DNA of 64,000 nucleotides, from NCBI RefSeq assembly GCF_040546765.1, contig NZ_JBEPOK010000001.1:3410001-3474000 (forward strand), read 5' to 3'. Both the position numbers and the translations under genes were made by a program. Numbering within the stretch: the stretch's first letter is position 1; each line of letters opens with the position of its first letter. This DNA is from Arthrobacter sp. OAP107 (lineage in GTDB: Bacteria > Actinomycetota > Actinomycetes > Actinomycetales > Micrococcaceae). The notes below the pieces were generated by a model, which saw nothing but the letters and a program-made list of their open reading frames with translations, was not told where the DNA came from and made no database searches. Below, piece by piece: positions 43,430-55,685 of this stretch.

Positions 43430-44242
43430 CTAGTGGTTCGGCCAGATCTTTCCCAGCAACGCAGCAACGGCTGCATCCCGCTCTTCGATCTTAGGCAAGT
43501 CTTCGGACATTCTTTGCGTTATCCACAAGAAGTATTCGACATTTCCGTCCTGGCCCGGCAACGGGCTGGTGGCCAGCCCCCGCAGTTCCAGGCCGGCGTC
43601 GAGCGCTGCCCCCGCCACTTTACCGACAGCCAGGCGCCGTTCGCGTTCCGACGTGACCACACCCGTGCGGGCCAGTCGTTCCTTGCCGATCTCGAACTGT
43701 GGCTTGACCATCAGGACCAGGTCGCCGCCCGGGGCGGTGCACGCTGCCAGCGGGGCCAGCACCAGCGTCAGGGAGATAAAGGACAGGTCGGCTACCGTGA
43801 CTTCTGCCCGGCCCCCGATCTGTTCGGGGCCCATGTAGCGGACGTTGAGCCCTTCGTGCACGCTCACGCGCGGATCGCTGCGGAGCTGCGGCACCAGCTG
43901 GCCGTGCCCGACGTCGACCGCCACCACGTGCGCGGCGCCCCGCCGCAGCAGGACGTCGGTAAAGCCGCCCGTGGAGGCCCCGGCGTCAAGGCACCGTTTA
44001 CTGCCGACGGCGACCTCGGGGAAGGCGTCCAGCGCGCCGGCCAGTTTGTGGCCGGCGCGGCTGACGTAAGCGTCCGCCGCATCTTCCGCGACGTTCAGTT
44101 CACGGTCGTCGCCCACCTGCAGCGAAGCTTTGGCAAGGACGTCGCCTTCGGAAGACACCTTGCCCTCGGCGATGAGCCGGGCGGCGTGTGTGCGGGACCG
44201 CGCCAATCCCCTGCTGACGAGCAGTTGGTCGAGTCTGGGCAT
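43430..44242 (-). CDS. tlyA: TlyA-family 2'-O-methyltransferase (rRNA; hemolysin-A-like)
   Basis: 270 aa. An N-terminal S4 domain (MPRLDQLLVSRGLARSRTHAARLI) is joined to a SAM-dependent FtsJ-like methyltransferase with LDAGASTGGFTDVLLRRGA as motif I, VADLSFISLTLVL as motif IV and MVKPQFEIGKERL. In mycobacteria TlyA methylates 16S and 23S rRNA at capreomycin-relevant cytidines; that specificity is assumed here. The haemolysin label is historical. It begins 2 bases after the small repeat protein gene. Confidence 0.93.
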   Translation of the reverse strand: MPRLDQLLVSRGLARSRTHAARLIAEGKVSSEGDVLAKASLQVGDDRELNVAEDAADAYVSRAGHKLAGALDAFPEVAVGSKRCLDAGASTGGFTDVLLRRGAAHVVAVDVGHGQLVPQLRSDPRVSVHEGLNVRYMGPEQIGGRAEVTVADLSFISLTLVLAPLAACTAPGGDLVLMVKPQFEIGKERLARTGVVTSERERRLAVGKVAGAALDAGLELRGLATSPLPGQDGNVEYFLWITQRMSEDLPKIEERDAAVAALLGKIWPNH

Positions 44243-44244
44243 GG

Positions 44245-44568
44245 TCAGGCGGCGCCCGGCTCGTGCCGGGAATCTTGGTGCTCCGGCTTTTCGTGCTGCG
44301 GCTCTTCATGCTGCGGCTCTTCATGCTGCGGCTCTTCGTTCAGCGCTTCCAGCAGGGCGTCGTGCATGCCTGCATAGGCTGCCGGGTGCTCCGAAACCCG
44401 GAGCCCGGGGACCTCGCGGACCCCGTCCAGGATGGCCAGCACCGCCGGGTCGGCGATGCCGGCACCGTCAGCGCGGCTGCCGGGCAGGGTCAGGTCCGGC
44501 CAGGCGGTGTCTGACACTGCGGCATCAGGCACCGGACCGTTCGGCGCATCGTTGTTCAACTCGGGCAT
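44245..44568 (-). CDS. Small acidic protein with PQHEE tail repeats (Rv1693 position)
   Basis: 107 aa. The middle (VLAILDGVREVPGLRVSEHPAAYAGMHDALLEAL) is the conserved part. The tail consists of five-residue units EEPQH repeated three times, then EKPEH, encoded by 15-bp near-identical repeats at 44295-44339. It sits between the HAD phosphatase and tlyA genes with gaps of 9 and 2 bases, the same place as mycobacterial Rv1693, so it is a genuine operon member. No function is known to me; the repeat could be prone to slippage. Confidence 0.8.
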   Translation of the reverse strand: MPELNNDAPNGPVPDAAVSDTAWPDLTLPGSRADGAGIADPAVLAILDGVREVPGLRVSEHPAAYAGMHDALLEALNEEPQHEEPQHEEPQHEKPEHQDSRHEPGAA

Positions 44569-44577
44569 GGCACCAGT

Positions 44578-45570
44578 CTATTGATCCAGCCACTCGAGTT
44601 CGGGAGCCGTGGCGACGTCGGCGTCGGGCCGGGCCGCCCACCACGCGGCACACGCCGCGCGCCACGAGTCGAGGTCATCCTTGGGCCCGGAGATGCGGAT
44701 GGCGTCCCCGGCCACGGTTGCCGAGGCGCTCCCGCAACGGTACGTCCCGCCGTCGTTATCAATTTCCGGATATGCCTCGTACAGGCCGGCCAGGTCCCGG
44801 ATGATGTAGCCGGGACGCTCCCCGGTCCGGGCCGCCAGCATGGTTTCCAGGGTGTCGATGCCGGTCAGCACGGCCACCGTGGCGAAGCCTGCGCGGTTGC
44901 CACCCAGGATGTCGGTGTCGAGGCGGTCGCCCACAACCAGCGGCCGGTCCGAAGAAAGCCGCTTCGCCGCGGCGTGGAACAGTGGGGCCTCCGGCTTGCC
45001 GGCGACGAGGGGCTGCCGGCCGGTTGCGGCTGCCACGGCGGCCACGAGGGACCCGTTGCCGGGCGCGGTTCCCCGCGTCTGCGGGAGCGTCATGTCAGTG
45101 TTCGTCGCAACCCACAGCACGTCACCGTCCGCCAGGACGAATGATGCTTCGGCGAGGTCCTTCCAGCCGATCGCAGGGTTGAAGCCCTGCACGACGGCCA
45201 CTGGGTTCTCCTCGGCGCTGTGCACCGGCTTCAGGCCAACAAGCTCGACCTCGTGGGCCAGCGCGGGGCTACCCGTAATCAACACGGCGGCGCCCGGGGA
45301 AAGCAGGGACGCCAACAGGTCGGCACCGGCCTGGGAAGAGCTCACCACCTGGTGGTCTTCGGCGGGGGCACCGAGCTCACGCAGGTGGGCCGCCACCTGG
45401 GCCGGGGTACGGGAGGCGTTGTTGGTCACGTAACCGAGGCCGACGCCGATCCCATCCAGCCGCTGCAGGGACTCCACAGCTCCGGGGATGGCGTGGGGAC
45501 CCTTGTAGACCACTCCGTCCAGATCAGCCAGCAGCGCGTCGAACCGCGAAATCAGTTGTGCTCCACTCAT
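44578..45570 (-). CDS. HAD-superfamily phosphatase, NagD type
   Basis: 330 aa. Motif I is ALLADLDGVVYKG (both Asp present), motif II lies in YVTNNASRTPAQVAAHL, and motif III/IV is VVGDRLDTDILGGNRAGF. The cap type is IIA, and a C-terminal extension of about 75 residues ends the protein. Substrate might be a sugar or glycerol phosphate or a pyridoxal phosphate-like compound; Rv1692 in this position is reported as a glycerol-3-phosphate phosphatase, so that activity is plausible. It starts 6 bases after the TPR gene. Confidence 0.9.
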   Translation of the reverse strand: MSGAQLISRFDALLADLDGVVYKGPHAIPGAVESLQRLDGIGVGLGYVTNNASRTPAQVAAHLRELGAPAEDHQVVSSSQAGADLLASLLSPGAAVLITGSPALAHEVELVGLKPVHSAEENPVAVVQGFNPAIGWKDLAEASFVLADGDVLWVATNTDMTLPQTRGTAPGNGSLVAAVAAATGRQPLVAGKPEAPLFHAAAKRLSSDRPLVVGDRLDTDILGGNRAGFATVAVLTGIDTLETMLAARTGERPGYIIRDLAGLYEAYPEIDNDGGTYRCGSASATVAGDAIRISGPKDDLDSWRAACAAWWAARPDADVATAPELEWLDQ

Positions 45571-45576
45571 CCGCGA

Positions 45577-47610
45577 TCAGTCCTCCGAGCCGTTGTGGCC
45601 GTCGGCATGCTCACCGGTGTGCCCGGTCTCGACTTCGCCTTCAGCGTCATCATCCTGCTCGACGGAGTCCTCGTCGGATTCGGCGTCGTCGGGTTCGAAG
45701 TAGTCCGCTTCAGCGTCGTCCAGGTTTTCTTCCGCTGCGGCGTCTGACGGCCGCTGCGCTGCAGTTTCCTCCGCGGCGCTGATACCTGGCACCTGGTTGT
45801 CTGAAGACTCGCCTTTGTCCTGCGCCGCGGTACCTGCTGCCTGCGCAATCCGCTTCCGGCGTTCGGCCTCTTCCCTGGCTTCCTCTTCCTCGTCCCAGCC
45901 GAGGTCGATGATTTCGGGTTCCTCTGCCATGCCCAGGCCCAGTGCTTCTTCGGCCACGACAGCCTGCCGCTGCCACTTCCCGGCTTCGGTTTCGCGGCCG
46001 GCGGCGGTCAGTGCGTCAGCATAGGCGCGGAACAGGCGCGGGCTGTAGGAAAAGGCGCGGTTGATGTCCAGCTGCGGGATCTCCAGCTCGGCCACGGCGG
46101 CGTCCGGCTGGCCAAGGTCGGCGCGTGCACCGGAGGCGACAATCGCCAGCTCCACCTTGCCGGGCGCGTCGAGGTCCTGGGCCTCCTCGGACCGGACAAC
46201 GTCCAGGGCACGGTCGGGCCGGCCCAGGCCGCGTTCGCAGTCGGCCATCACAGGCAGGTGGACGTTGGAACCGCTGATCCGCCGGTAAGTGCGGAATTCG
46301 CGCAGGGCTTCGCCGTAGTGTCCGGCGGCGTAGGCCGTGAGGCCCACTGCCTCGCGGACAGCGGCCAGGCGCCCGCCGCGGCGGCTGGCGGCAAGGGCAT
46401 GCTGGAACGCCAGTTCAGGTTCCTCGTCGATGAGCCGCCCGGCCATCACGAGGTGGCGGGCGACCCATTCCGCGCTGTTGGATTCGAGCGTCTTGATCTG
46501 GTGCTGCGTGGCCCGGTCGAGTTCCTTGCCCGTGACGTCCTCGTCGATTTCGGGCGAACGCTCACGGTCCGGGCGGTTGGCGCTGCGCAGGTCGCGGGCG
46601 TTGGGAACGCGGGCCGGGCGGTCCTCAGCCCTGTCGCGGCCGAACTGGCGGGGGCCGGAGTCGCCACGGTCAAAGCTGCGGGGACCGCGGTCCTGCCGGT
46701 CACCGCGGTCCTGCCAGCCGGCGCGGTCTTCGCGGGGTGCACGGTCCTGCCGTTCACCGAAGGGCCTGCGGTTGTCTCCGCCACCAAAGCTGCGGCGGTC
46801 GCTCTCGCCGTCGCGGCGCGGACGGTCAGAGAACGGCTTACGGTCACGGTCACCAAACGGCTTGCGCTCGCCACTGCCAAAGCTGCGGCGGTCCCCCTCG
46901 CCTTCACGGCGCGGACGGTCGCCAAACGGCCTGCGGTCGTCGCCACCGAACCCGCGGCGGTCACCCTCACCTTCACGGCGCGGACGGTCGCCAAATGGCC
47001 TGCGGTCGCCGCCGCCAAAGCTGCGACGCTCGCCGTCGCCCTCCCGGCGCGGACGCTCAGAGAACGGCTTACGGTCACGATCACCAAACGGCTTACGCTC
47101 CCCGCCACCAAAACCGCGACGCTCGCCGTCGCCCTCCCGGCGCGGACGCTCAGAGAACGGCTTACGGTCACGATCACCAAACGGCTTACGCTCCCCGCCA
47201 CCAAAACCGCGACGCTCGCCGTCGCCCTCCCGGCGCGGACGCTCAGAGAACGGCTTACGGTCACGATCACCAAACGGCTTACGCTCCCCGCCACCAAAAC
47301 CGCGACGCTCGCCGTCGCCCTCCCGGCGCGGACGCTCAGAGAACGGCTTACGGTCACGATCACCAAACGGCTTACGCTCCCCGCCACCAAAACCGCGACG
47401 CTCGCCGTCGCCCTCCCGGCGCGGACGGTCAGAGAACGGCTTACGGTCAGGGTCACCGCCGAAACCGCGGCCGTCACGGGCGCGGAAACCCCGCGGATCC
47501 CCGCCCGAATTATTGGTCCCCCTAAAAGGGCCCCCCTGCCGCCCCCGGTTGCTTCCCGAGTCTCCCCGGTCATTTCCGCCGCGGTAACTGCCGCCTTTGT
47601 GCTCAGCCAT
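45577..47610 (-). CDS. TPR-type protein with basic 31-residue repeats and acidic tail (Rv1691 position)
   Basis: 677 aa from ATG 47610 (AGGAGGA upstream). Residues 1 to about 345 are Arg/Gly/Asp/Phe-rich and basic, with four near-identical 31-residue units at 73-196 and degenerate ones to about 290. Residues about 350-560 form a helical repeat domain of TPR character (ARHLVMAGRLIDEEPELAFQHALAA; AGHYGEALREFRTYRR; LGRPDRALDVVR). The last about 100 residues are strongly acidic. The RGG/RRGFGGG pattern resembles RNA-binding low-complexity tails. It starts the conserved run leading to tlyA, nadK and recN, matching Rv1691. Function unknown; an RNA- or ribosome-associated role is inference. Confidence 0.82.
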   Translation of the reverse strand: MAEHKGGSYRGGNDRGDSGSNRGRQGGPFRGTNNSGGDPRGFRARDGRGFGGDPDRKPFSDRPRREGDGERRGFGGGERKPFGDRDRKPFSERPRREGDGERRGFGGGERKPFGDRDRKPFSERPRREGDGERRGFGGGERKPFGDRDRKPFSERPRREGDGERRGFGGGERKPFGDRDRKPFSERPRREGDGERRSFGGGDRRPFGDRPRREGEGDRRGFGGDDRRPFGDRPRREGEGDRRSFGSGERKPFGDRDRKPFSDRPRRDGESDRRSFGGGDNRRPFGERQDRAPREDRAGWQDRGDRQDRGPRSFDRGDSGPRQFGRDRAEDRPARVPNARDLRSANRPDRERSPEIDEDVTGKELDRATQHQIKTLESNSAEWVARHLVMAGRLIDEEPELAFQHALAASRRGGRLAAVREAVGLTAYAAGHYGEALREFRTYRRISGSNVHLPVMADCERGLGRPDRALDVVRSEEAQDLDAPGKVELAIVASGARADLGQPDAAVAELEIPQLDINRAFSYSPRLFRAYADALTAAGRETEAGKWQRQAVVAEEALGLGMAEEPEIIDLGWDEEEEAREEAERRKRIAQAAGTAAQDKGESSDNQVPGISAAEETAAQRPSDAAAEENLDDAEADYFEPDDAESDEDSVEQDDDAEGEVETGHTGEHADGHNGSED
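46741..47394 (-). repeat. Coding 93-bp tandem repeat array
   Basis: Four almost identical 93-bp units at 47023-47394 encode GFGGGERKPFGDRDRK...GDGERR; more diverged copies continue to about 46741. The unit is in frame (31 codons), so copy-number change would not break the gene. Confidence 0.9.
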
Positions 47611-47938
47611 GGTGGATTCCTCCTGTAGTGAGCCGACCACTGGCGCGATGTGCAGCCGCTCTTATCCGTGTTTGGTTGTCCTGCGCGACCCGTGGTGAAG
47701 CATCCGGTGTCCGCATATCTCTAGCAATTCTAGGTGAGAGCCGGTACCAGCAACTAACGGCGAGGGCCTTCCGCAGGCCGGCGTGTGCATCCTCACAAGG
47801 TCGCGGGCCAGTCAATCTGCCGCGGGGCCGGAGCGCCCGTTCGCACCGCCGGGCGTGAGGCTGAGCGCAACAACCCACAGGAAAAATCCAAGGAGGCGTG
47901 GCAAGACTGGCTTCCACAGCATTCGCCGAGGGGGAACC
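47611..47938. other. Divergent promoter region, TPR gene / CopD-CtaG gene
   Basis: 328 bases with no supported gene. It carries AT-richer pockets (TCTAGCAATTCTAG near 47720) and should hold promoters for both divergent genes. No clear metal-regulator operator (CsoR- or CueR-type) was recognised. Confidence 0.4.
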
Positions 47939-49861
47939 ATGAAGACATCGCCGACGAAGCCGGTGGCCGCTGCTGCCATGATCCTGAGCTGCGGGCTGCT
48001 GGCACTGTTCCTTGCCTACTCAACCGAGGCCGGCAGGGAAGCTGCATTCCTGGACCGGACCGGTGCAGCGGTCATCTGGGGGCTTCCTGTTGCCAAACTT
48101 GTTTTCAACGTCGCAGCCGCCGGCACTGTCGGGCCACTTATCCTCGCGCTGTTCGCCCTCCCCCCGAAGGGAAAAGCGTTTTCGAAGGCGCTGGTGATTG
48201 CCGGGATCTCCGGTGTGCTCTGGACAGCCGCGGCAGCCGCGATCAGCGTCCTCACCTTCCATTCGCTGGCTAACCTGCCGCTGTTTTCGGAAGGATCGGG
48301 GACCATCTTTGTCAGCTTCCTGACCGACGTTGACGCTGGCCGGAGAAGCGCCCTGACAGTAGTGATTACGGCAACCGTGGCGCTCATGTGCTTCGGGGTG
48401 CAGAGCCAGCGGGGTATCGCCATCACGGCTGGTCTGGCTACCACGGGGCTGATACCCCTGGCTCTGAACTCCCATGCCGCGGGCGGTGCCGGCCACCCCG
48501 ACAGCACGGTGTCTGTGGTCATGCACATGGCCGCGGCTGCCGTCTGGATCGGCGGCCTGGCAACGCTTGTCCTGCTTCGGCGGACGCTGGGAACAGAGTT
48601 GCTGACCGTGGTCCGGCGTTACTCGACGTTGGCGCTGCTGTCCTTCCTTGCCCTGGCCATCTCGGGTGTGGCGGCTGGTGTGACGAGCCTCGGAACGCTT
48701 GACGGGCTGACCACGCAGTACGGCCTGATCCTCGTGGCCAAGACCGCGCTGCTGGGGGTTCTGGGCATGTTCGGGGCATTGCATCGGAGGTGGATCCTCA
48801 CAAAGCTGGAATCGGTCCCGGGCAGGGCACGCACCACTTTCGCCGCTCTGGCAGTGGCCGAGCTTGCCGTCATGGCAGCCGCATCAGGACTCGCGGCGGC
48901 CTTGGCGCGCACCCCGCCACCCACGGTTTCGCAGGCAGCACCCGCCCCCGTTTCCCTGCGCCTGCCGGGCTTTGTGGATATCTTTCTCAGCTGGAAGCCC
49001 GACGCCCTGTGGATCTTCCTCTGCGCCGTCGCCGTGTTCCTGTACGCAGCCGGAGTGCAGCGTGTCCGGAACCGGGGCGGGCGTTGGCCGGCCTACCGCG
49101 CCAGCTTCTGGTTCGCCGGAGTTGCGCTGTTGTTCATGGTCACCAACGGAGGGCTCCGGTTGTACCAGGAGTACCTGATCAGTGCGCACGTCATGACGCA
49201 GATGCTCCTCATGGCCGTCGTTCCGCTCCTGCTGGTGCCCGGTGCGCCGCTGACCTTGGCCAGGCTTGCCGCCACGCCCAGGCAGGATGGGACGATAGGC
49301 GGTGCAGAAGCCCTCACCCTTACCCTGCGTCCGGTTGTGAATGCTGCATCGGCTCCCTACATGGCGGCCGCTGGCCTGGCCGCCGTGCTGGCTGCCCTGT
49401 ACTACACCCCGTTGCTCGAGTATTCGTCACGCACCCAGTTCGGCTACCAGGCCATGGCCCTGTTGGCACTGCTCTCCGGCTGCCTGTTTGCTGCCTCCCT
49501 TGCCCGTGCAACCACGGACCGCGGGCCTGGATCGTCGGTGGCCGGCAGGCTCGTCACGATAGGTGCCGTGGCGGCGCTCTATGGGGTACACGGCTGGGCC
49601 CTCGCCCAGCAGGCAGACCAGCTGCCGGACGCGCGGCGGCGGGAATGGCTGATCACCGTGGGCCAGCCCTGGGACCAGCCGGTTCTGGCTGTCGTGGAAC
49701 CCGCGGGCGCGGCCATGTGGGTCATCGCAGCCAGCACGCTTTTCATAGCGGCAGCGGTGGTCCTGTACCGGGCTCGCCGGCGCCGCACCCCGGGTACGGG
49801 GCGACGGGTCCGCTCCGCTTCGGAGCGCGCCCACGACCTGGTGATGTCCTCAGAGCCCTGA
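47939..49861 (+). CDS. CopD-CtaG fusion membrane protein (copper handling)
   Basis: 640 aa, polytopic. The N-terminal half (to about 310) has CopD-like helices, including VVMHMAAAAVWIGGLATLVLL with conserved His/Trp. The C-terminal half is the CtaG/caa3 assembly-factor fold: FLYAAGVQRVRNRG, LISAHVMTQMLLMAVVPLLLVPGAP and YYTPLLEYSSRTQFGYQ. Such fusions in actinobacteria are annotated as cytochrome c oxidase assembly proteins or copper importers. Start ATG 47939 follows GAGGGGGAA; the longer upstream frame is rejected. The multicopper oxidase gene follows after 150 bases on the same strand, supporting copper supply or detoxification at the membrane. Confidence 0.85.
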   Translation: MKTSPTKPVAAAAMILSCGLLALFLAYSTEAGREAAFLDRTGAAVIWGLPVAKLVFNVAAAGTVGPLILALFALPPKGKAFSKALVIAGISGVLWTAAAAAISVLTFHSLANLPLFSEGSGTIFVSFLTDVDAGRRSALTVVITATVALMCFGVQSQRGIAITAGLATTGLIPLALNSHAAGGAGHPDSTVSVVMHMAAAAVWIGGLATLVLLRRTLGTELLTVVRRYSTLALLSFLALAISGVAAGVTSLGTLDGLTTQYGLILVAKTALLGVLGMFGALHRRWILTKLESVPGRARTTFAALAVAELAVMAAASGLAAALARTPPPTVSQAAPAPVSLRLPGFVDIFLSWKPDALWIFLCAVAVFLYAAGVQRVRNRGGRWPAYRASFWFAGVALLFMVTNGGLRLYQEYLISAHVMTQMLLMAVVPLLLVPGAPLTLARLAATPRQDGTIGGAEALTLTLRPVVNAASAPYMAAAGLAAVLAALYYTPLLEYSSRTQFGYQAMALLALLSGCLFAASLARATTDRGPGSSVAGRLVTIGAVAALYGVHGWALAQQADQLPDARRREWLITVGQPWDQPVLAVVEPAGAAMWVIAASTLFIAAAVVLYRARRRRTPGTGRRVRSASERAHDLVMSSEP

Positions 49862-50011
49862 TGGGCACCCTCCCCCAAGAGAGCCTGCCATGGGTGGCTT
49901 TCCACCCAAAGAAGGCCGCCGGCAGCCATGTCTCCCTCAAGGTTTCCGCAGGGTAGGTATTACACGCTTCAACTAAATCAATTGGACTTTCTAGCGACGT
50001 CGGAGGTAGTC

Positions 50012-52021
50012 GTGTCAGTTACACGCCGTCAGGCACTGCAAATAGGTGGAGTGGGGATCATCGGTGCCTTTGGGCTCGCTGTGCCTCTGACGTCGGTCAA
50101 CGCCAAGTCGGCCAGCCAACTGGCGTCCCGAAACATGCCGAAGCCCTACCAGCGGACACTTTCCATTCCGGAGATCCTCAAGCCCAGGAACACGGTGGTG
50201 GACCCCGACGGCCGCAAGCGGCACCTGTACAAGATCGAGCAGAAAGCTGCGCTGGCCAACATCGTTCCGGGCCTCAGCACACCTATCCTCGGCTACAACG
50301 GGACCTTTCCGGGCCCGACCATCAAGGTGAACCAGGGCGAACGCATCACTCTGGAGATGGACAACGTCCTGCCTCTGTTCCACCCGCAGTGGGGATATCG
50401 GCTTGATACCTCGACCCACCTGCACGGGTCTGCGTCGCTTCCGCAGTTCGACGGCTACGCCAACGACCTCACGGGCCGGGACTACTGCAAGGACTACGAA
50501 TACCCCAACTTCCAGCCGGCACGGACCCTGTGGTACCACGACCACGCCGTCCACAACACGGGCCAGAGCGTCTACTCCGGCCTGGCAGCCCAGTACCACC
50601 TCCACGACGAGGTGGAAGGCAACATTCTTCCGCAGGGAAAGTTCGATGTGCCGCTCACTGTGTCCGACGCAATGTTCGCAGCCAACGGCGCCCTCGGCTA
50701 CAACGACAACACCCACTCCGGCCTGTGGGGCGACGTCATCCTTGTGAACGGGGCGCCCTGGCCGGTGATGAAGGTCCAGCGAAGGATCTACCGCTTCCGC
50801 ATTCTCAATGCTTCCATAGCGCGCTCCTATCGCTTCTCCCTGAGCACAGGGGATGCCATGACCATTGTCGCCACGGACGGCGGTCTCATGCCGGCCGCCC
50901 AGCAGGTGACATCCTGGCGGCACGGCGGCGCTGAGCGCTACGAGGTTCTCATCGACTTTTCGAAGTACCCCGCCGGCAAGCGGGTGGAACTGCGCAATCT
51001 GTCCAACAAGAACAATGTCGACTACGACTTCACCGGTAAAGTCATGGCCTTCGACGTGACGGACGAACCTGTCGACACGTCCGGACCCGGCGCCAGGGTG
51101 CTGCCGACGCTTCTCGCCCCGAGCATGACAATGAGTCTGAAGGCCTCGGATTCTGTAAAAACCAGGCGTATGCGGGTGAAGCGTGACAACGGCATCTGGA
51201 CTATCGGGGGGATGACGTGGGACGAGGTGGTCGAGAGTGGCTACCGGAAGGTCCTTGCCGATCCCGACCTCGACGATGTGGAAATCTGGGAGATAGAAAA
51301 CAGCTCAGGAGGCTGGTTCCATCCGGTCCACATCCACCTGGTGGACTTCCAGGTCCTCAGCCGCAACGGGCAGGCACCCTTCGCGCACGAGAAGGGGCCG
51401 AAGGACGTGGTCTACGTGGGCGAAGGGGAAACAGTCCGGCTGCTCATGAAGTTCGAGCACAACCGCGGCAGGTACATGATTCACTGCCATAACCTGCCCC
51501 ACGAGGACCACGACATGATGGCCCAGTTCAGCGTCGGCATCGACACCAACGACCCCGACCCCAACCATCCGGTTGACGCCGTTCGGCCGCACCTGATCAA
51601 TCAGCCTGCACCGGCACAATCTGCACCCGCGGAGGGGACTGCTGAGGTGGCATCACCGCCGGCCACCCAGCCGGCAGAGGCGGCTGCGCCGGTTACGACC
51701 ACTCCGGCCACGTCATCGGCTGAGGCACTTGCGGGACAGAAGGACGTCGTGGCCGTCACCACCGCCCGGCACCGGCTGAAGAAGGACATGACTTTCGCCG
51801 GAACCTCCAAGTTCGCGGGATCGACGGCGCCCACCTCAGCCACCGTCGTGCTGTACGACGTCACACCGGGGCGTGCCGCCACCCGCTTGGGTGCAGTGAA
51901 GGCCAGCTCCTTGGGAGCCTGGACGCTGAACGTCAAACCTGGACCCGCCACGCAGGTCACCGCCGTCAAGGCCGAATCGAGCATTGGCGGAACCGCGACG
52001 GCGAGGGTAAGGACCAGCTGA
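50012..52021 (+). CDS. Tat-exported multicopper oxidase with C-terminal beta domain
   Basis: 669 aa from GTG 50012, set by GGAGG 5 bases upstream. A twin-arginine signal begins TRRQALQIGGVGIIGAFGL. All four copper-binding segments are visible: HLHGSA (about 50416), WYHDHAVHN (about 50531), HPVHIHLVDF (about 51319) and HCHNLPHEDHDM (about 51483), the last matching HCHxxxHxxxxM with axial Met. The overall type resembles bilirubin oxidase/CotA/phenoxazinone synthase. After the oxidase come an Ala/Pro linker and about 90 residues of beta-rich sequence (TVVLYDVTPGRAATRLG) common in secreted actinobacterial proteins. Pairing with CopD-CtaG suggests copper oxidation or tolerance; the organic substrate is unknown. 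Confidence 0.9.
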   Translation: MSVTRRQALQIGGVGIIGAFGLAVPLTSVNAKSASQLASRNMPKPYQRTLSIPEILKPRNTVVDPDGRKRHLYKIEQKAALANIVPGLSTPILGYNGTFPGPTIKVNQGERITLEMDNVLPLFHPQWGYRLDTSTHLHGSASLPQFDGYANDLTGRDYCKDYEYPNFQPARTLWYHDHAVHNTGQSVYSGLAAQYHLHDEVEGNILPQGKFDVPLTVSDAMFAANGALGYNDNTHSGLWGDVILVNGAPWPVMKVQRRIYRFRILNASIARSYRFSLSTGDAMTIVATDGGLMPAAQQVTSWRHGGAERYEVLIDFSKYPAGKRVELRNLSNKNNVDYDFTGKVMAFDVTDEPVDTSGPGARVLPTLLAPSMTMSLKASDSVKTRRMRVKRDNGIWTIGGMTWDEVVESGYRKVLADPDLDDVEIWEIENSSGGWFHPVHIHLVDFQVLSRNGQAPFAHEKGPKDVVYVGEGETVRLLMKFEHNRGRYMIHCHNLPHEDHDMMAQFSVGIDTNDPDPNHPVDAVRPHLINQPAPAQSAPAEGTAEVASPPATQPAEAAAPVTTTPATSSAEALAGQKDVVAVTTARHRLKKDMTFAGTSKFAGSTAPTSATVVLYDVTPGRAATRLGAVKASSLGAWTLNVKPGPATQVTAVKAESSIGGTATARVRTS

Positions 52022-52091
52022 ACGGTCCCGTCCAACCCACCGCGGCAATTCCCTAAGGGGCCCGGGTGTGGGGGGTGGGGTTTAAATGCGG

Positions 52092-52121
52092 GAGAGCCCC
52101 GACCGTGTGGTTGGGGCTCTC
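52092..52121. terminator. Terminator of the rRNA operon / multicopper oxidase
   Basis: A 9-bp perfect stem (GAGAGCCCC / GGGGCTCTC) is extended by GACC/GGTT with one wobble pair around a GTGT loop. T-rich DNA lies on both sides. It is 20 bases past 5S rRNA and 70 bases past the oppositely oriented oxidase gene. Confidence 0.85.
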
Positions 52122-52140
52122 GACCGTTTCTTTAATGGTT

Positions 52141-52259
52141 GTCCGGCGGTGACCTACTCTCCCACACCCTCCCGGGTGCAGTACCATCGGCGCTGTGGGT
52201 CTTAGCTTCCGGGTTCGGAATGGGACCGGGCGTTTCCCCCACGCTATGACCGCCGTAAC
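52141..52259 (-). rRNA. rrf: 5S ribosomal RNA
   Basis: About 119 bases. The ends GTTACGGCGG and CCGCCGGAC pair, and the loop sequences CCCATTCCGAACCCGGAAG and GATGGTACTGC are typical for actinobacterial 5S. Ends are approximate by a few bases. Confidence 0.95.
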
Positions 52260-52383
52260 CCTTGCTCCCGGCACACGCCCTTGCGGGGGTGTGGGGGAAA
52301 TCTGTGGTGTTACAACTGTGGTGTTGTATTCAGTTATCTTGGTTCCTGCAACCGGACAAGCCCGTGGCGGGTTTGTTGGTTGG

Positions 52384-52407
52384 GAACCACATAGTGGACG
52401 CAAGCAT
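52384..52407 (-). other. 23S processing stem, 3' strand
   Basis: This 24-base trailer is complementary at 22 positions to the leader segment at 55686-55709. Together they would form a long helix that loops out 23S rRNA for RNase III-type cleavage. Confidence 0.7.
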
Positions 52408-52424
52408 GCTTTGTTCTTGTGTGG

Positions 52425-55546
<3,122 letters not shown>

Positions 55547-55685
55547 ACAAAGATCAATCAGTAATTTTCGAGAGAACCACGAAACCAACCACACCCAACA
55601 ACCACCAACCCCAACAAAGAAGTCAGCCATCATCACGCGCAGCCAGATCCAGGTTCATATTCTTGGAAATTGCTTCTTATAAAAG

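Noticed and set aside
47023..47394. Regularly spaced direct repeats that could suggest CRISPR
   Set aside because: The 93-bp units are contiguous, in frame and coding, without unique spacers or cas genes.
46258..47628. Several very long open frames on both strands over the repeat region
   Set aside because: They arise because a GC-rich in-frame repeat has no stops in other frames; only the minus-strand frame from 47610 has a ribosome site and the conserved TPR domain.
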